A DNA stretch of 64,000 nt from Chryseobacterium limigenitum (GCF_900114875.1 NZ_FPKW01000009.1:62001-126000); one strand, 5' to 3'; shown: positions 24,739 to 33,812, counted from the stretch's first letter. The notes: generated from the letters alone by a model not told the origin. Made by a program: numbers and translations.

Positions 24739-25704
24739 TCAAATTCTTTCTACTGCAATAAAATCTCTTTCTTCTCCAAGTTTCCCCCCTTTTATGATTC
24801 CTTGATTGTAGATTAAAGAAATCGGATCACAAAAAGCGTATAAAATTACAGAATGATAATCAGTATTAACAAGATCATTATTTTGAGGAAAAGAGTGGTA
24901 AAGAATTTTATTGTAGTGGGGCTGCAGATGTTTGATTAATGCTTTCTCTGCATCTAGTGAAACCGTCTTGTCACTAGGAAGTTTATAATTTAGGATAAAG
25001 TCAGCCATTTCTTCCGGTGTAGCCTCTTTACCCCAGCTAACAATACTATTATTATCGCATATTCTCATAAGCAACACCATAATCTCATTGGACGGAATGT
25101 TACCAAAACTAAAAGGAGTTTCATTGATTAATATTTCCTGAAAAGTTGAATGATTTGATAATCTTTTGCAAATATTCTGCTCTGTTGATTTGCCGACGTA
25201 GTGTATTTTATAATTGAGCATATCTTGATAATCATCTGAAAATTGAGCATAAAGATTTCCTTTCCAATGATGATAAAAAAGTTTATCAGGAGAAAACCAA
25301 ACTGCCAATTCGCTCTTTTGCGTTAATACATCCCTCTCCAAAATGGAAAATGCTTGGATTCCATCAAAAGGGTATTGAATTTGTTTTTCTAAAGTATTTC
25401 TCCTGTCATGTGTTCGAAGCTGTATTTCTTTTTTAAAATCTAGTTTAAAACTTTCTTGATTTAAAGGTAGTTCACAGGCAATAATCTTGCTAATACCTTC
25501 CTGATGAATTTCAAATTTTAGTATACGCTTGTTCGAGAAAGAGAATTTATGAAATGTGATCTCCTTTCTTTGTACAATAATATATAAGTGACTGTCAATA
25601 ACATTTTTATAGAAGTTTTTGTCACGAGTTAATAGACTTAGATGGTAAGCACTAATAGCAGAATAACCCAATTCGATATCGTTATATAAAATCCCTTTTT
25701 GCAT
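24739..25704 (-). CDS. GIY-YIG-like nuclease with unknown N-terminal domain
   Basis: I do not recognise the full-length protein. Residues 165-275 show a GIY-YIG pattern: HYVGKST (Y169, V170, G171, K172) in place of the YIG strand, K180-R181 and H185 after it, E253 in DAEKALI and N265 in HYNKI, matching the catalytic Tyr/Arg/Glu/Asn order of the superfamily. The GIY strand itself is poorly conserved. The first 160 residues are beta-rich and unfamiliar, and about 45 residues follow the nuclease core. It precedes the trypsin-like protease gene on the same strand. A protease-nuclease pair of this kind is not one I can name. Confidence 0.55.
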   Translation of the reverse strand: MQKGILYNDIELGYSAISAYHLSLLTRDKNFYKNVIDSHLYIIVQRKEITFHKFSFSNKRILKFEIHQEGISKIIACELPLNQESFKLDFKKEIQLRTHDRRNTLEKQIQYPFDGIQAFSILERDVLTQKSELAVWFSPDKLFYHHWKGNLYAQFSDDYQDMLNYKIHYVGKSTEQNICKRLSNHSTFQEILINETPFSFGNIPSNEIMVLLMRICDNNSIVSWGKEATPEEMADFILNYKLPSDKTVSLDAEKALIKHLQPHYNKILYHSFPQNNDLVNTDYHSVILYAFCDPISLIYNQGIIKGGKLGEERDFIAVERI

Positions 25705-26000
25705 ATTTAATTTAAGAAGTTTTCGTTTATTAGTTATAATTTGTGATTTTGTGATTTAAAATGTATACTAAAAACTTTATACAAAAAAGTTATAGATTCT
25801 TATAATGCTTATATGAAATTTTAAAAATATTACTCTTTTATGTAATTGAAATCCTTTATGAATTTTACGTTTTAAAATATCTTATAACATTAGATTATGC
25901 TTACTATTTGAACGTCTTTTGTTACAAACAAGTAGTCCAGATTTAAAAATAATCAAAGTTTAATACCTAAAATGGACTTCGTTACAAGCAGAAAGTTCTT
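25705..26000. other. AT-rich intergenic stretch
   Basis: Nothing with gene-like composition is visible here on either strand. The 296 bases probably hold the promoter for the leftward GIY-YIG gene and the end of the metallopeptidase transcript, but I see no clear consensus elements. Confidence 0.5.
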
Positions 26001-27008
26001 TTACTTTAAGATATTCCTAGATTTTATTTGTTCAACAATACTATAATATTCTTCTTTGTAAGATGTTGGATTTTCTAACCAATTAAAATTATGACCGAAC
26101 TGATTATCCCAAAATTTTAATCCAACACAAGCAATACCCCAAATCTCATGAGAATCATGAAAATTAAACATCTCGAGTATATTTGTTAGTCTATCTTCAG
26201 AATTTGGATGCTGTTTTCCTTCTGTCGTGGCTTTGAAAAAAAACATTGATAAAACACCGATTACCGCTCCAACACTAACAACAGTTTTTTTCGCAATTTC
26301 AAAAGGACTTTGAACATCACTTAGCCCTGCCTTAATACTCTCAATAGCTTTACTGTCTGCCTCAATCTCATATTCTAAATAATGACTATCAGTAGTCTCA
26401 GAAGTTATTTTGTCAAAATGCAATTCTAAATGAATGATCTCATGACAAAAAATAAATTTTACAGCTTCAGTGTAAAAACCATTAGTCTGTTCAATATATA
26501 ATCTGTTTTCGGCTAAAAATCTCTCAGGATTTGGTAGAATATCTTTTTCCCAAGGCGTATAATCAACAATCAAATGTTTAGCATAGTTGAACATTTCGTA
26601 TGCAAGCTGTTTGTTCTCTTCTTTTATTGGATATACTTCTCGATTATGTAATTTGTTGTACTTTGGGAAATCTATTTCTTCCAAGTAGATTACATAAATT
26701 GAATAAGTTATACACCATATGTAAGATAAAAAGGTTTCATGAATTGTTATTTGTTTAGTATGAAGATTTGCATAAGGAGTTCTAAATCTGCCGTTCTCAA
26801 TCATTATTGGTTCTTCCCCAAATTCAAAATTTAATTCTGAATTAAATTTTCCCTCCCTTATAAGTTTTTGTAAATTTAAAAAAAAATCTTTATTGGTATT
26901 ATTGAACATAAACACAATCATATAATGTAAAACCCTAATTGGTTGTGTACCAAAATCAGTATTTTTGTGATGATCAATGATTCCAAATTTTTGTGTTAGC
27001 CAATTCAT
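26001..27008 (-). CDS. Lit-like (peptidase U49) zinc metallopeptidase
   Basis: The 335-residue protein contains the zincin motif HEIIH (H189, E190, H193), and about 20 residues later EYEIEADSKAIE, whose acidic residues fit the third zinc ligand. A later HPNSEDRL resembles the His-Pro segment after the ligand in membrane-linked zincins. A hydrophobic stretch lies near residues 243-260 (TVVSVGAVIGVLSMFFF). The arrangement resembles the Lit/U49 family, whose prototype cleaves EF-Tu to block T4 phage. The island setting fits an abortive-infection role. Zincin is firm; the Lit assignment is moderate. Confidence 0.58.
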   Translation of the reverse strand: MNWLTQKFGIIDHHKNTDFGTQPIRVLHYMIVFMFNNTNKDFFLNLQKLIREGKFNSELNFEFGEEPIMIENGRFRTPYANLHTKQITIHETFLSYIWCITYSIYVIYLEEIDFPKYNKLHNREVYPIKEENKQLAYEMFNYAKHLIVDYTPWEKDILPNPERFLAENRLYIEQTNGFYTEAVKFIFCHEIIHLELHFDKITSETTDSHYLEYEIEADSKAIESIKAGLSDVQSPFEIAKKTVVSVGAVIGVLSMFFFKATTEGKQHPNSEDRLTNILEMFNFHDSHEIWGIACVGLKFWDNQFGHNFNWLENPTSYKEEYYSIVEQIKSRNILK

Positions 27009-27086
27009 CTTTGAATCTATTATTAAATTTTAATAAAATTTTATTTTTAAAACCAAATCTATGATGTAAGTCGAGTACATGCTTAA

Positions 27087-27809
27087 CTATGTTTGACTGT
27101 ATTTTTCATTTTCCCATTTAATGACATTTAATTGTGATAGGCATATCTTTACAGATTTGATGAAAATATCTAGTTTTAATATGATAGGATTATTTATTGA
27201 AAAATATTCGATAGGATCACCGACTTCAGTACTTGAATATCTGTAACTATCTAGACTATATTTTGTGCATAAACAAGAATTTAAAAACAACATTCTCATT
27301 ATTGTTGCACCTACATTTAACTGATTAAAGAAATCCGAAGCCATTTTGTTGTAATACGCATTTTCCTCTATAGAAAGTAATGATTCCTTTTCTTCAAAAT
27401 TTTTATCAACAATATAATTTTTAAAATTCTGAAAAGATGATATATTGCTATCTAAATCATACAAATTTCTTGTGCTTTTTTCAATTTCGGACAAAGTATT
27501 ATTCACAAGTTGTTCATCTGTTAGCTGCTTTATGATCGATGCAAAGTTATCAATTCCCTGACCACCAAATATGTTTTCTTTTTCATCTAAAATCTTAAAA
27601 ACTTTTATAGGATTATGGCTGATTTTTCGTCTTAAATCATCAGTGTCAATAACTCCTATTCTTAAGCCAAGATATTTTACTGCTTTTTCGACTGCTTGAT
27701 GATAAAAATATATTGCATTACTGTATATTTTGTTATTAAAAAGCAACTCTGCAGTATTAATATCATTTCGAGCTATTTGTAATAAATCGTTCATGGTTAT
27801 GTCTTTCAA
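27087..27809 (-). CDS. HEPN-domain protein
   Basis: The first 70 residues match the HEPN start: LQIARNDINTAELLF, then YSNAIYFYHQAVEKAVKYLGL, the helix pair that defines the family. An R-x4-H motif (R60 to H65 in RRKISH), the usual RNase signature, follows at the expected place, although a similar His also occurs in non-catalytic HEPN proteins. The remaining 150 residues are helical. HEPN proteins commonly act as RNase toxins or accessory factors in defence and toxin-antitoxin loci; no MNT nucleotidyltransferase partner is seen next to it. It is upstream of the Lit-like gene on the same strand, with a 78-base gap. Confidence 0.65.
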   Translation of the reverse strand: MKDITMNDLLQIARNDINTAELLFNNKIYSNAIYFYHQAVEKAVKYLGLRIGVIDTDDLRRKISHNPIKVFKILDEKENIFGGQGIDNFASIIKQLTDEQLVNNTLSEIEKSTRNLYDLDSNISSFQNFKNYIVDKNFEEKESLLSIEENAYYNKMASDFFNQLNVGATIMRMLFLNSCLCTKYSLDSYRYSSTEVGDPIEYFSINNPIILKLDIFIKSVKICLSQLNVIKWENEKYSQT

Positions 27810-27930
27810 ATATTAGTAAGTAAATATAAATATTTATTAATAGTTAAAATATGTTTTTAAGGCTAACAGATTTGTAATCTTAGCTATTTAAACTATAATT
27901 ATCTGCAACTTTTCTTTTTGAAAGGAGTCC

Positions 27931-27959
27931 AAAAAAAGTCCTCGAATAAATCGGGGACT
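27931..27959 (-). terminator. Intrinsic terminator, leftward
   Basis: AGTCCTCGA (27937-27945) and TCGGGGACT (27951-27959) form a nine-pair stem with a five-base loop. On the minus strand seven T (27937-27931) follow it, making a standard terminator for transcripts coming from the HTH gene at 28340-28768. On that strand one pair becomes an A-C mismatch. Confidence 0.6.
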
Positions 27960-28110
27960 AAAAACTAATAACCATGAAACTCAGATTAACTGGGGATCAT
28001 TGCAAATATATAAATTTACATTAAAAGAAATGGTTTTAAAATAGCAATCAATCTAATGTTTATATATTCTTCAGTACCAATAAGAGTTTTAATTAGTCAG
28101 TTTTCTTTCT

Positions 28111-28266
28111 ATGAATTTACTATTGCCTCAATATTGGCAATGTAATATTGCTTTTACTAAAGAAGAATTTATAAAATCTTCAACAAAAAATAATATAAAA
28201 TTTACACTGTACCGATTATACATCTTCTATGTAGAAGTGGATTATGACGATCAGGACAATAAATAG
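28111..28266 (+). CDS. Small ORF of unknown function, possibly a gene fragment
   Basis: An ATG-to-TAG frame of 51 codons encodes a sensible-looking peptide (KEEFIKSSTKNN, then LYRLYIFYVEVDYDDQDNK). The FYVEVDYD-type ending resembles a conserved segment that I recall from short hypothetical proteins of Bacteroidota, where more sequence follows, so this may be a 3'-truncated remnant. It is the only gene candidate in the 530-base gap 27810-28339; the rest of that gap holds one terminator and AT-rich sequence. Confidence 0.25.
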   Translation: MNLLLPQYWQCNIAFTKEEFIKSSTKNNIKFTLYRLYIFYVEVDYDDQDNK

Positions 28267-28339
28267 TAAATCATAGCAACTTTATAAATGCTAGAAACTA
28301 AAAGGGATAATTTCAAATTTTCAAAACAAACTGCTGTTA

Positions 28340-28768
28340 TCAGTTTTTTCTACTTCTTCGGTTATTATGTAGTTTAACTTCGTCTTCGGTTAATACCCTT
28401 TTTTCAAGTATGACATAGTTTTTAATTACCTTACCATTCTTGTCAAAATCAACGGTGTCATTTTTCCTTCTATTTACTTGAATTCGCAATAAAACAAGAT
28501 CATTACTTAAAATTTTTTCAGGTAAGAGTTTAGTATAAGAACTTAATCCCAAAGCCTTCGCAGCAAGATGCAACTTTCTAATGTTATAACGAGCGTTCGA
28601 GCCGAAATTTTCAACTTTACCTACATAACCATCTGCAAAACCCATTCTTTGTGATAGCTCTACCTGAGATATGTATTTGTCCGCTCTTCCTCTGTATTCC
28701 CTAATTATATCAATCATAAAGAGATCAAGCTCAGATATAATAATTTCAACAATTTTACCGTCCACCAT
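28340..28768 (-). CDS. HTH (XRE-like) transcriptional regulator
   Basis: From the ATG at 28768 the product is 142 residues. Residues 20-75 give an XRE-like helix-turn-helix (ISQVELSQRMGFADGYVGKV, then RKLHLAAKALGLSS), and the basic C-terminus (HNNRRSRKN) could contact DNA or RNA. The frame is open to 28891, but the extra N-terminal 41 residues are low-complexity and would cover the operator, so the shorter form is preferred. It is divergent from a promoter that drives the structured RNA region at 28922-29041, and a palindrome between them overlaps that promoter, which suggests it regulates the RNA and itself. Confidence 0.62.
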   Translation of the reverse strand: MVDGKIVEIIISELDLFMIDIIREYRGRADKYISQVELSQRMGFADGYVGKVENFGSNARYNIRKLHLAAKALGLSSYTKLLPEKILSNDLVLLRIQVNRRKNDTVDFDKNGKVIKNYVILEKRVLTEDEVKLHNNRRSRKN

Positions 28769-28812
28769 TTTTAATATTTCCCCCCAATTACAACAATATT
28801 TAAAAAATACAC

Positions 28813-28853
28813 ACATCCATATTTGGATGTATTGGATTTTATATTTATATTTG
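28813..28853 (+). promoter_or_regulatory. Rightward promoter with overlapping palindromic operator
   Basis: TTTG (28822-28825), a 20-base spacer and TATATTTG (28846-28853) form a near-ideal Bacteroidota promoter firing rightward, with a start expected near 28860. The palindrome ACATCCA-TATT-TGGATGT (28813-28830) covers the -33 element, so a bound repressor would block it. No protein gene starts in the next 500 bases; the first thing transcribed is the nested stem structure. Confidence 0.62.
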
Positions 28854-28921
28854 CTTTTTACGTTATAATACGTAATTTTGCGATACTTCAAAGAATTATA
28901 GAAGCTATTGCTTAGAACCTC

Positions 28922-29041
28922 GTACTAGAAAATCGCCAATTTTCAAAACAATGCAACGAGACCATAAGTAAAGTAGCTCACGCTTCGGCGTGGGCTCACT
29001 TACGGAGTTTGTTGCAAGGTGTTTGGCGATACCTCTAGTAC
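28922..29041 (+). ncRNA. 120-base nested stem structure, likely structured RNA or repeat element
   Basis: Five stems nest without crossing: GTACTAGA/TCTAGTAC (28922-28929 with 29034-29041), ATCGCCAA/TTGGCGAT (28932-28939 with 29023-29030), TGCAAC/GTTGCA (28952-28957 with 29011-29016), TAAGT/ACTTA (28965-28969 with 28998-29002) and AGCTCACGC/GCGTGGGCT (28975-28983 with 28988-28996), capped by a TTCG tetraloop. Internal loops separate them. A good promoter lies about 60 bases upstream and an HTH gene diverges from it. The GC content of the core is higher than that of its surroundings. Pieces resemble dispersed repeats I recall from flavobacterial genomes, so it may be a family member rather than a single-copy RNA. 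Confidence 0.55.
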
Positions 29042-29408
29042 AAGCGATGATGTAGTGAGTTCCACGCTGTTTTTATTCCAATGCTGTTCGTTCGCTCTAC
29101 ATTCTAAGCCGCTTCCACAAAATACAGTATCAGACTGCACGATACAATGGGGAGTACAATCCATTGCGGCCTTACAGCTTTGACGGGACACAATTTCATT
29201 CATATTATTTCAAGATGTGCTGGGGCAGGAGGTTTTGCTATGTCCTTACTGAAGCTTCCTCCCAAGCATCATCAAATAGAAACGCTAAAAACATATTCAA
29301 GAAACAGAAAGTGTAACGTAACCATAGAAAAACAAAAGCCCTTTCCACAAAAGTTGACTGCTAGCGTAGGAAAGAGCAAAGTCTAACGAATTAAACCTAT
29401 TCAAAAGT
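29042..29408 (+). other. Non-coding region before susC, with further hairpins
   Basis: I see no credible gene in these 367 bases; frames at 29000-29203 (minus) and 29147-29386 (plus) have implausible products. Smaller pairings continue from the structure to the left: ATGTAG/CTACAT around 29050-29102, GGAGG/CCTCC around 29228-29264, and CCTTTCC/GGAAAG around 29340-29376. The region may be the 5' leader of the SusC transcript, but no known riboswitch signature or promoter consensus is evident. Confidence 0.4.
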
Positions 29409-32393
29409 ATGAAAAAAAACTTTTGCAGCCTAAGTCATCTTCAATTGGCTTTTGGCTTCACCTTGCTCGTCTCCGGCGTAGCAATAGGGCAGATGCGCAC
29501 CATTACAGGCACTGTCACAGAAAATAACCAGCCACTCAAAGGCGTTTCCGTATTCCAGGAGGGTAGTAATGAAGTGGCTGTGACCAATGCATCAGGCGTT
29601 TACCGTGTTCAGGTATCGGGAGAAAACCCGATAATCATTTACCGCCATCCGGACTATCCCGAAAGAAAAATCACTTTAGGCAGCAGGATAACCGTCAATA
29701 TCTCATTAGGTAAAGAAAAAGAAATTGAGGAAGTTGTTCTCAATGCAGGTTATTATAAGGTCAAAGACAAAGAAAGAACAGGAAGCATTGCCAAGATCTC
29801 AGCCAAAGACATCGAAAATCAACCAGTAACAAACATTCTTGCTTCTGCACAGGGCAGAATGGCAGGTGTCAGCATTACCCAAAACTCGGGAACCGCAGGC
29901 GGAGGATTCGATGTCCAGATCAGAGGAAAGAACAGCCTTCGTCCTGAAGGAAATTATCCTCTTTATATTGTTGACGGCGTTCCCTTGAATTCGCAATCCA
30001 ATGCGCTTACCTCACTTTCGGTTGGTATTCTATCAAAAGGAGAGGCAAGCCCGCTTAACTCCATCAATCCAAATGATATTGAGAGTATGGAGGTATTGAA
30101 AGATGCCGATGCGACAGCAATATACGGTTCAAGAGGTGCTAACGGCGTTGTGATCATTACTACAAAAAAGGGAAGTTTCCGCAAGGCTTCACTTGAATTT
30201 ACAATGAATACGACCATTTCCAAAGTGAATCAATTTATTGAAATGGCGAATACTTCACAATACCTGCAGTTGAGGAAGGATGCTTTTAAAAACGATAATA
30301 TTTCTGCATATCCTGTAACGGCATATGATCTCAATGGCAAATGGAATCAGTCACGGGAAATAGACTGGTACAAAACTTTTATCGGAGATACATTCCTTAG
30401 CCAACAGCAACAGCTTTCATATTCAGGTGGAAATTCACAGAATCAATACCATTTAGGAATCCATCATCAGGAACAGGGCACAGCTTTCGGAAATGGGATG
30501 GGCTATAAAAGATCGGGGTTCAATTTAAGCAATACCTATTCTACGGAAGACAGAAAGCTGAAAATCAGCCCGACCATTTATTATACGGTTCAGGACAATA
30601 CTCTGAATGATGCCGATCTGACAAGGCAGATTCTCCTTGCACCGAATGCACCAGTCTTGTACAATCCGAATGGTCAGCTGAATTGGGAAAACAACACATT
30701 TGCCAATCCACTCGCAAAGCTTGAAAATAAGTACAGTTCAAAGATCAAAACCCTGACATCTAATATGAATGTTGATTATCAGGTGTTTGAAGATTGGTCA
30801 CTAAAGCTCAATGCCGGATACACGCTTACGGAGCAGAATGAATCCCGTCTCAATCCGTCGACTGCGTTTAATCCGTCCACCGGAGCCAACAGCAGTACAT
30901 CAATGAGATACGATGGAGTCGTTGTACGAGACAGCTGGATCATTGAACCACAGCTTCACTGGAATAAAAAATGGACTCATCATAAGTTAAGTGCATTGGC
31001 AGGAATGACCGTAGAGGAAAGGAAGGATCGGATCCTGCGTCTTCAGGGAAACGATTTTTCTTCCAATGACCTTATCGGTAATCTTTCCAATGCCAAAGTA
31101 CAAAAGGTTCTGGACGATAATGAAGTACAATACCGTTACAATGCCTTTTTCGGGAGGTTCAATTATGATTATTCGGGAAAATATATTGTGAACTTAACTG
31201 CCAGAAGGGATGGTTCAAGCCGATTTGGTCCGCAGAAAAGATTTGCCAACTTTGGAGCGGTAGGAGCAGCGTGGATCTTTTCGAAAGAGTCTTTTCTGGA
31301 AAACACTTCGTGGCTGAACTTCGGAAAACTGAGAATGAGCTTAGGAACTGCCGGAAGCGATTTGATCGGGGACTACCAATTTATGGATACCTATACCACC
31401 ACCACCCAGATCTATGATGGTGTTTCGGGAATATACCCGTCGAGGCTTTTCAATCCTAATTTCAGTTGGGAAAAGACAACAAAGATGGAAACAGCATTGG
31501 AATTAGGCCTGTTCAAAGATAAGGTCAACCTGACCGTGGCATATTACCAAAACCGATCATCCAATCAGCTGGTAGGTCTACCTTTGGCAGCCACCACAGG
31601 GTTTTTAACCGTGCAGAGCAATTTTCCTGCAAAGGTGCAGAACGCAGGTGCGGAAGCAGAGTTGAATGTCAATCTTATCCGTAAGAAAGACTTCCGATGG
31701 TCAGTCGCAGCCAATCTAACGGTTCCCCGAACGAAACTCCTCGAATTTGAAAACATTGAATCCACCTCTTATGCAACGATGTACGAGGTTGGGCGTTCAA
31801 TGAATATTAAAAAGGTGTATGAGTTAAAAGGTGTAAATCCGGATACTGGTGTATATGAGTTCAGTGATCTGAACGGTGACGGGAAGATCGATCTGAATGA
31901 CAGGATCAAAGTAGTTGATATTGGAATGAAATTCTTCGGAGGGCTCAGCAGCCAAATCAACTATAAGAACTGGTCATTTGCCTTTTTGATCCAAGGAGTT
32001 AAACAACGGCAATACAGCCTGGATTACAGCATTTCACTCTTGGGTATTATGTCCAACGTCCCTTCTTATATGCTAGACTACTGGACACCCGAAAACAGGG
32101 ATGCACGTTATCAGCGTCCCGGCACAGGAACCAATTCCGATGTGACCCGTGCTCATTCCCTATACCAAAGCAGTGATGCGGTCATTGTTGACGCTTCATT
32201 TATCAGGCTCAACAATGTTCAGCTAAGTTATAAGATTCCATTAAAAGAAGGTCTCATTCGCGACCTTACATTACAGGCACAGGCGCAGAACCTTTTCACG
32301 ATCACAGGATACAAAGGTTTGGATCCCGAAGTTGCCGGCTTTTACCTGCCTTCCATTAAATCGTACTCATTAAGTGCCACCCTTAAATTTTAA
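29409..32393 (+). CDS. SusC/RagA-type TonB-dependent outer membrane receptor
   Basis: The 994-residue protein has a signal peptide (ending near VAIGQ), an N-terminal carboxypeptidase-like beta-sandwich (TITGTVTENNQPLKGVSVFQEG), a plug domain with the SusC signature GRMAGVSITQNSG, then LYIVDGVPLN and DADATAIYGSRGANGVVIITTKKG, and a C-terminal beta barrel ending in the aromatic-terminated SATLKF. It imports an oligomeric substrate across the outer membrane with its SusD partner, encoded three bases downstream. Since the third gene is an S9 peptidase, peptides are a more likely substrate than glycans; that is inference. Confidence 0.92.
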   Translation: MKKNFCSLSHLQLAFGFTLLVSGVAIGQMRTITGTVTENNQPLKGVSVFQEGSNEVAVTNASGVYRVQVSGENPIIIYRHPDYPERKITLGSRITVNISLGKEKEIEEVVLNAGYYKVKDKERTGSIAKISAKDIENQPVTNILASAQGRMAGVSITQNSGTAGGGFDVQIRGKNSLRPEGNYPLYIVDGVPLNSQSNALTSLSVGILSKGEASPLNSINPNDIESMEVLKDADATAIYGSRGANGVVIITTKKGSFRKASLEFTMNTTISKVNQFIEMANTSQYLQLRKDAFKNDNISAYPVTAYDLNGKWNQSREIDWYKTFIGDTFLSQQQQLSYSGGNSQNQYHLGIHHQEQGTAFGNGMGYKRSGFNLSNTYSTEDRKLKISPTIYYTVQDNTLNDADLTRQILLAPNAPVLYNPNGQLNWENNTFANPLAKLENKYSSKIKTLTSNMNVDYQVFEDWSLKLNAGYTLTEQNESRLNPSTAFNPSTGANSSTSMRYDGVVVRDSWIIEPQLHWNKKWTHHKLSALAGMTVEERKDRILRLQGNDFSSNDLIGNLSNAKVQKVLDDNEVQYRYNAFFGRFNYDYSGKYIVNLTARRDGSSRFGPQKRFANFGAVGAAWIFSKESFLENTSWLNFGKLRMSLGTAGSDLIGDYQFMDTYTTTTQIYDGVSGIYPSRLFNPNFSWEKTTKMETALELGLFKDKVNLTVAYYQNRSSNQLVGLPLAATTGFLTVQSNFPAKVQNAGAEAELNVNLIRKKDFRWSVAANLTVPRTKLLEFENIESTSYATMYEVGRSMNIKKVYELKGVNPDTGVYEFSDLNGDGKIDLNDRIKVVDIGMKFFGGLSSQINYKNWSFAFLIQGVKQRQYSLDYSISLLGIMSNVPSYMLDYWTPENRDARYQRPGTGTNSDVTRAHSLYQSSDAVIVDASFIRLNNVQLSYKIPLKEGLIRDLTLQAQAQNLFTITGYKGLDPEVAGFYLPSIKSYSLSATLKF

Positions 32394-32396
32394 GTT

Positions 32397-33812
32397 ATGA
32401 AAACAGAAACAAACTATATCAAGAAACATATCGGCAAAAAGCTGTTTGTAGTTGGAGCAGTAGCGGTATTGATCTCCTCAGTCGGCTGTGAGAAATTCCT
32501 CGAAGTGGATGAACCTCAGAATCAGATCTCTCAAAGCATGGTGTTTAAAGACAAGAAACTGGCGTATGCGGCACTTTCCGATGTTTATTCCAACCTGCGA
32601 AGTAATACTCTGCTGAATGGAGGACTAGCGGGTGTGGGAACATTAATGGGGTGCTATACCGATGAGCTGACCTCTGTGAGCAATCAGCCTGTCGATTTCA
32701 GAAGCTTTTACGAATTAGGTGTTCAGCCCAATACCCCTACGGTCAATACCCTTTGGGTCAATTCGTACAAACAGATCTATGCTGTGAACAGCATCATCGA
32801 AGGGGTTTTGCGGAGTGTTGCCTACCTTGATGAGAGTACGATGCTTCAGATCTTAGGGGAAGCCTATTTTATCAGGGGATTGCTTCATTTCTATATGGTC
32901 GAACTGTATGGTGATATTCCTTATGTTTCAACGACTGATTACAATATCAATCAATCGGTATCAAGAATGTCTGTTAGCGAAGTGTACTTAAGAATCGAGG
33001 AGGATCTGAGAAAGGCTGAAACCATGTTAACTGATACCTATCCAAGTGCTAACCGCACCCATATCAACCGTTCAGGGCTAAGGCTTTCCCTCGCAAGACT
33101 ATACCTGTATCAAAACAAATGGTCAGAAGCGAGGAATTATGCATCACTGGTCATTCAGAATCCTGCGTATTCCGTGGAACAGGACCTCAGCAAAACATTT
33201 TTAAAAGATTCGAAAAGTGCCGTTTGGCAGTTTATGCCAGTAGATGCAGGGATCAACACTTTAGAAGGTCAGTATTATACATTTTTGACTCTTCCGCCAG
33301 CCAATGTGGTCCTGTCGCAGAGCCTTCTTAATTCTTTTGAAGCCGGAGATCAGAGAAAAGTACAGTGGACAAAGAAATTGTCCAATTCCCAAGTGAGCTA
33401 TTCCCACGCTTACAAGTACAAGCAGTACAATAAAACCTCGACCACATCATTGGAATATTCGGTGGTACTACGAATTGAAGAAGCATATCTTATTCTTGCG
33501 GAATCAGAAAATGAACTGGGGAACACAGGGTCAGCACTTATTGCAGTCAACAAATTGCGAACCCGTGCCGGACTAACTGCACTGAGTGGACTTTCTCAAC
33601 AACAGCTCAGAACGGCGATCTTGGATGAGAGACGTCACGAACTGTTTACAGAGTACGGACACCGCTTTTTTGACCTGAAAAGAAAAGGCTTGTTAGATAA
33701 TACCCTATCTCCATTAAAGCCGGCTTGGCAAAACTTCCGAAAACTGCTGCCTTTACCGGAAAGAGAACTATTTGCCAACCCAAAACTAAATCCGCAAAAT
33801 GAGGGATACTAA
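32397..33812 (+). CDS. SusD/RagB-type surface lipoprotein
   Basis: A 471-residue lipoprotein (VGCEKFLEV, with the lipidated Cys in VGC) of the RagB/SusD family. Typical features are the EVDEPQ start, TPR-like helices such as LGEAYFIRGLLHFYMVELYGDIPYV, and the C-terminal ILDERRHELFTEYGHRFFDLKR block. It sits on the outer face of the outer membrane as the lid of the SusC barrel. Its last 14 bases overlap the start of the S9 peptidase gene, which shows tight translational coupling. Confidence 0.92.
   Translation: MKTETNYIKKHIGKKLFVVGAVAVLISSVGCEKFLEVDEPQNQISQSMVFKDKKLAYAALSDVYSNLRSNTLLNGGLAGVGTLMGCYTDELTSVSNQPVDFRSFYELGVQPNTPTVNTLWVNSYKQIYAVNSIIEGVLRSVAYLDESTMLQILGEAYFIRGLLHFYMVELYGDIPYVSTTDYNINQSVSRMSVSEVYLRIEEDLRKAETMLTDTYPSANRTHINRSGLRLSLARLYLYQNKWSEARNYASLVIQNPAYSVEQDLSKTFLKDSKSAVWQFMPVDAGINTLEGQYYTFLTLPPANVVLSQSLLNSFEAGDQRKVQWTKKLSNSQVSYSHAYKYKQYNKTSTTSLEYSVVLRIEEAYLILAESENELGNTGSALIAVNKLRTRAGLTALSGLSQQQLRTAILDERRHELFTEYGHRFFDLKRKGLLDNTLSPLKPAWQNFRKLLPLPERELFANPKLNPQNEGY

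Noticed and set aside
28922..29041. Integron attC site
   Set aside because: The ends lack the required RYYYAAC and GTTRRRY boxes, and no integron integrase is in the window.
28922..29041. Retron msr-msd
   Set aside because: The fold is suggestive, but no reverse transcriptase gene lies nearby.
29000..29386. Frames on both strands before susC (29000-29203 minus, 29147-29386 plus)
   Set aside because: Products are implausible and lie in a hairpin-rich non-coding region.
29042..29408. Riboswitch in front of the SusC gene
   Set aside because: No conserved box of a known class, such as the B12 box, is visible.
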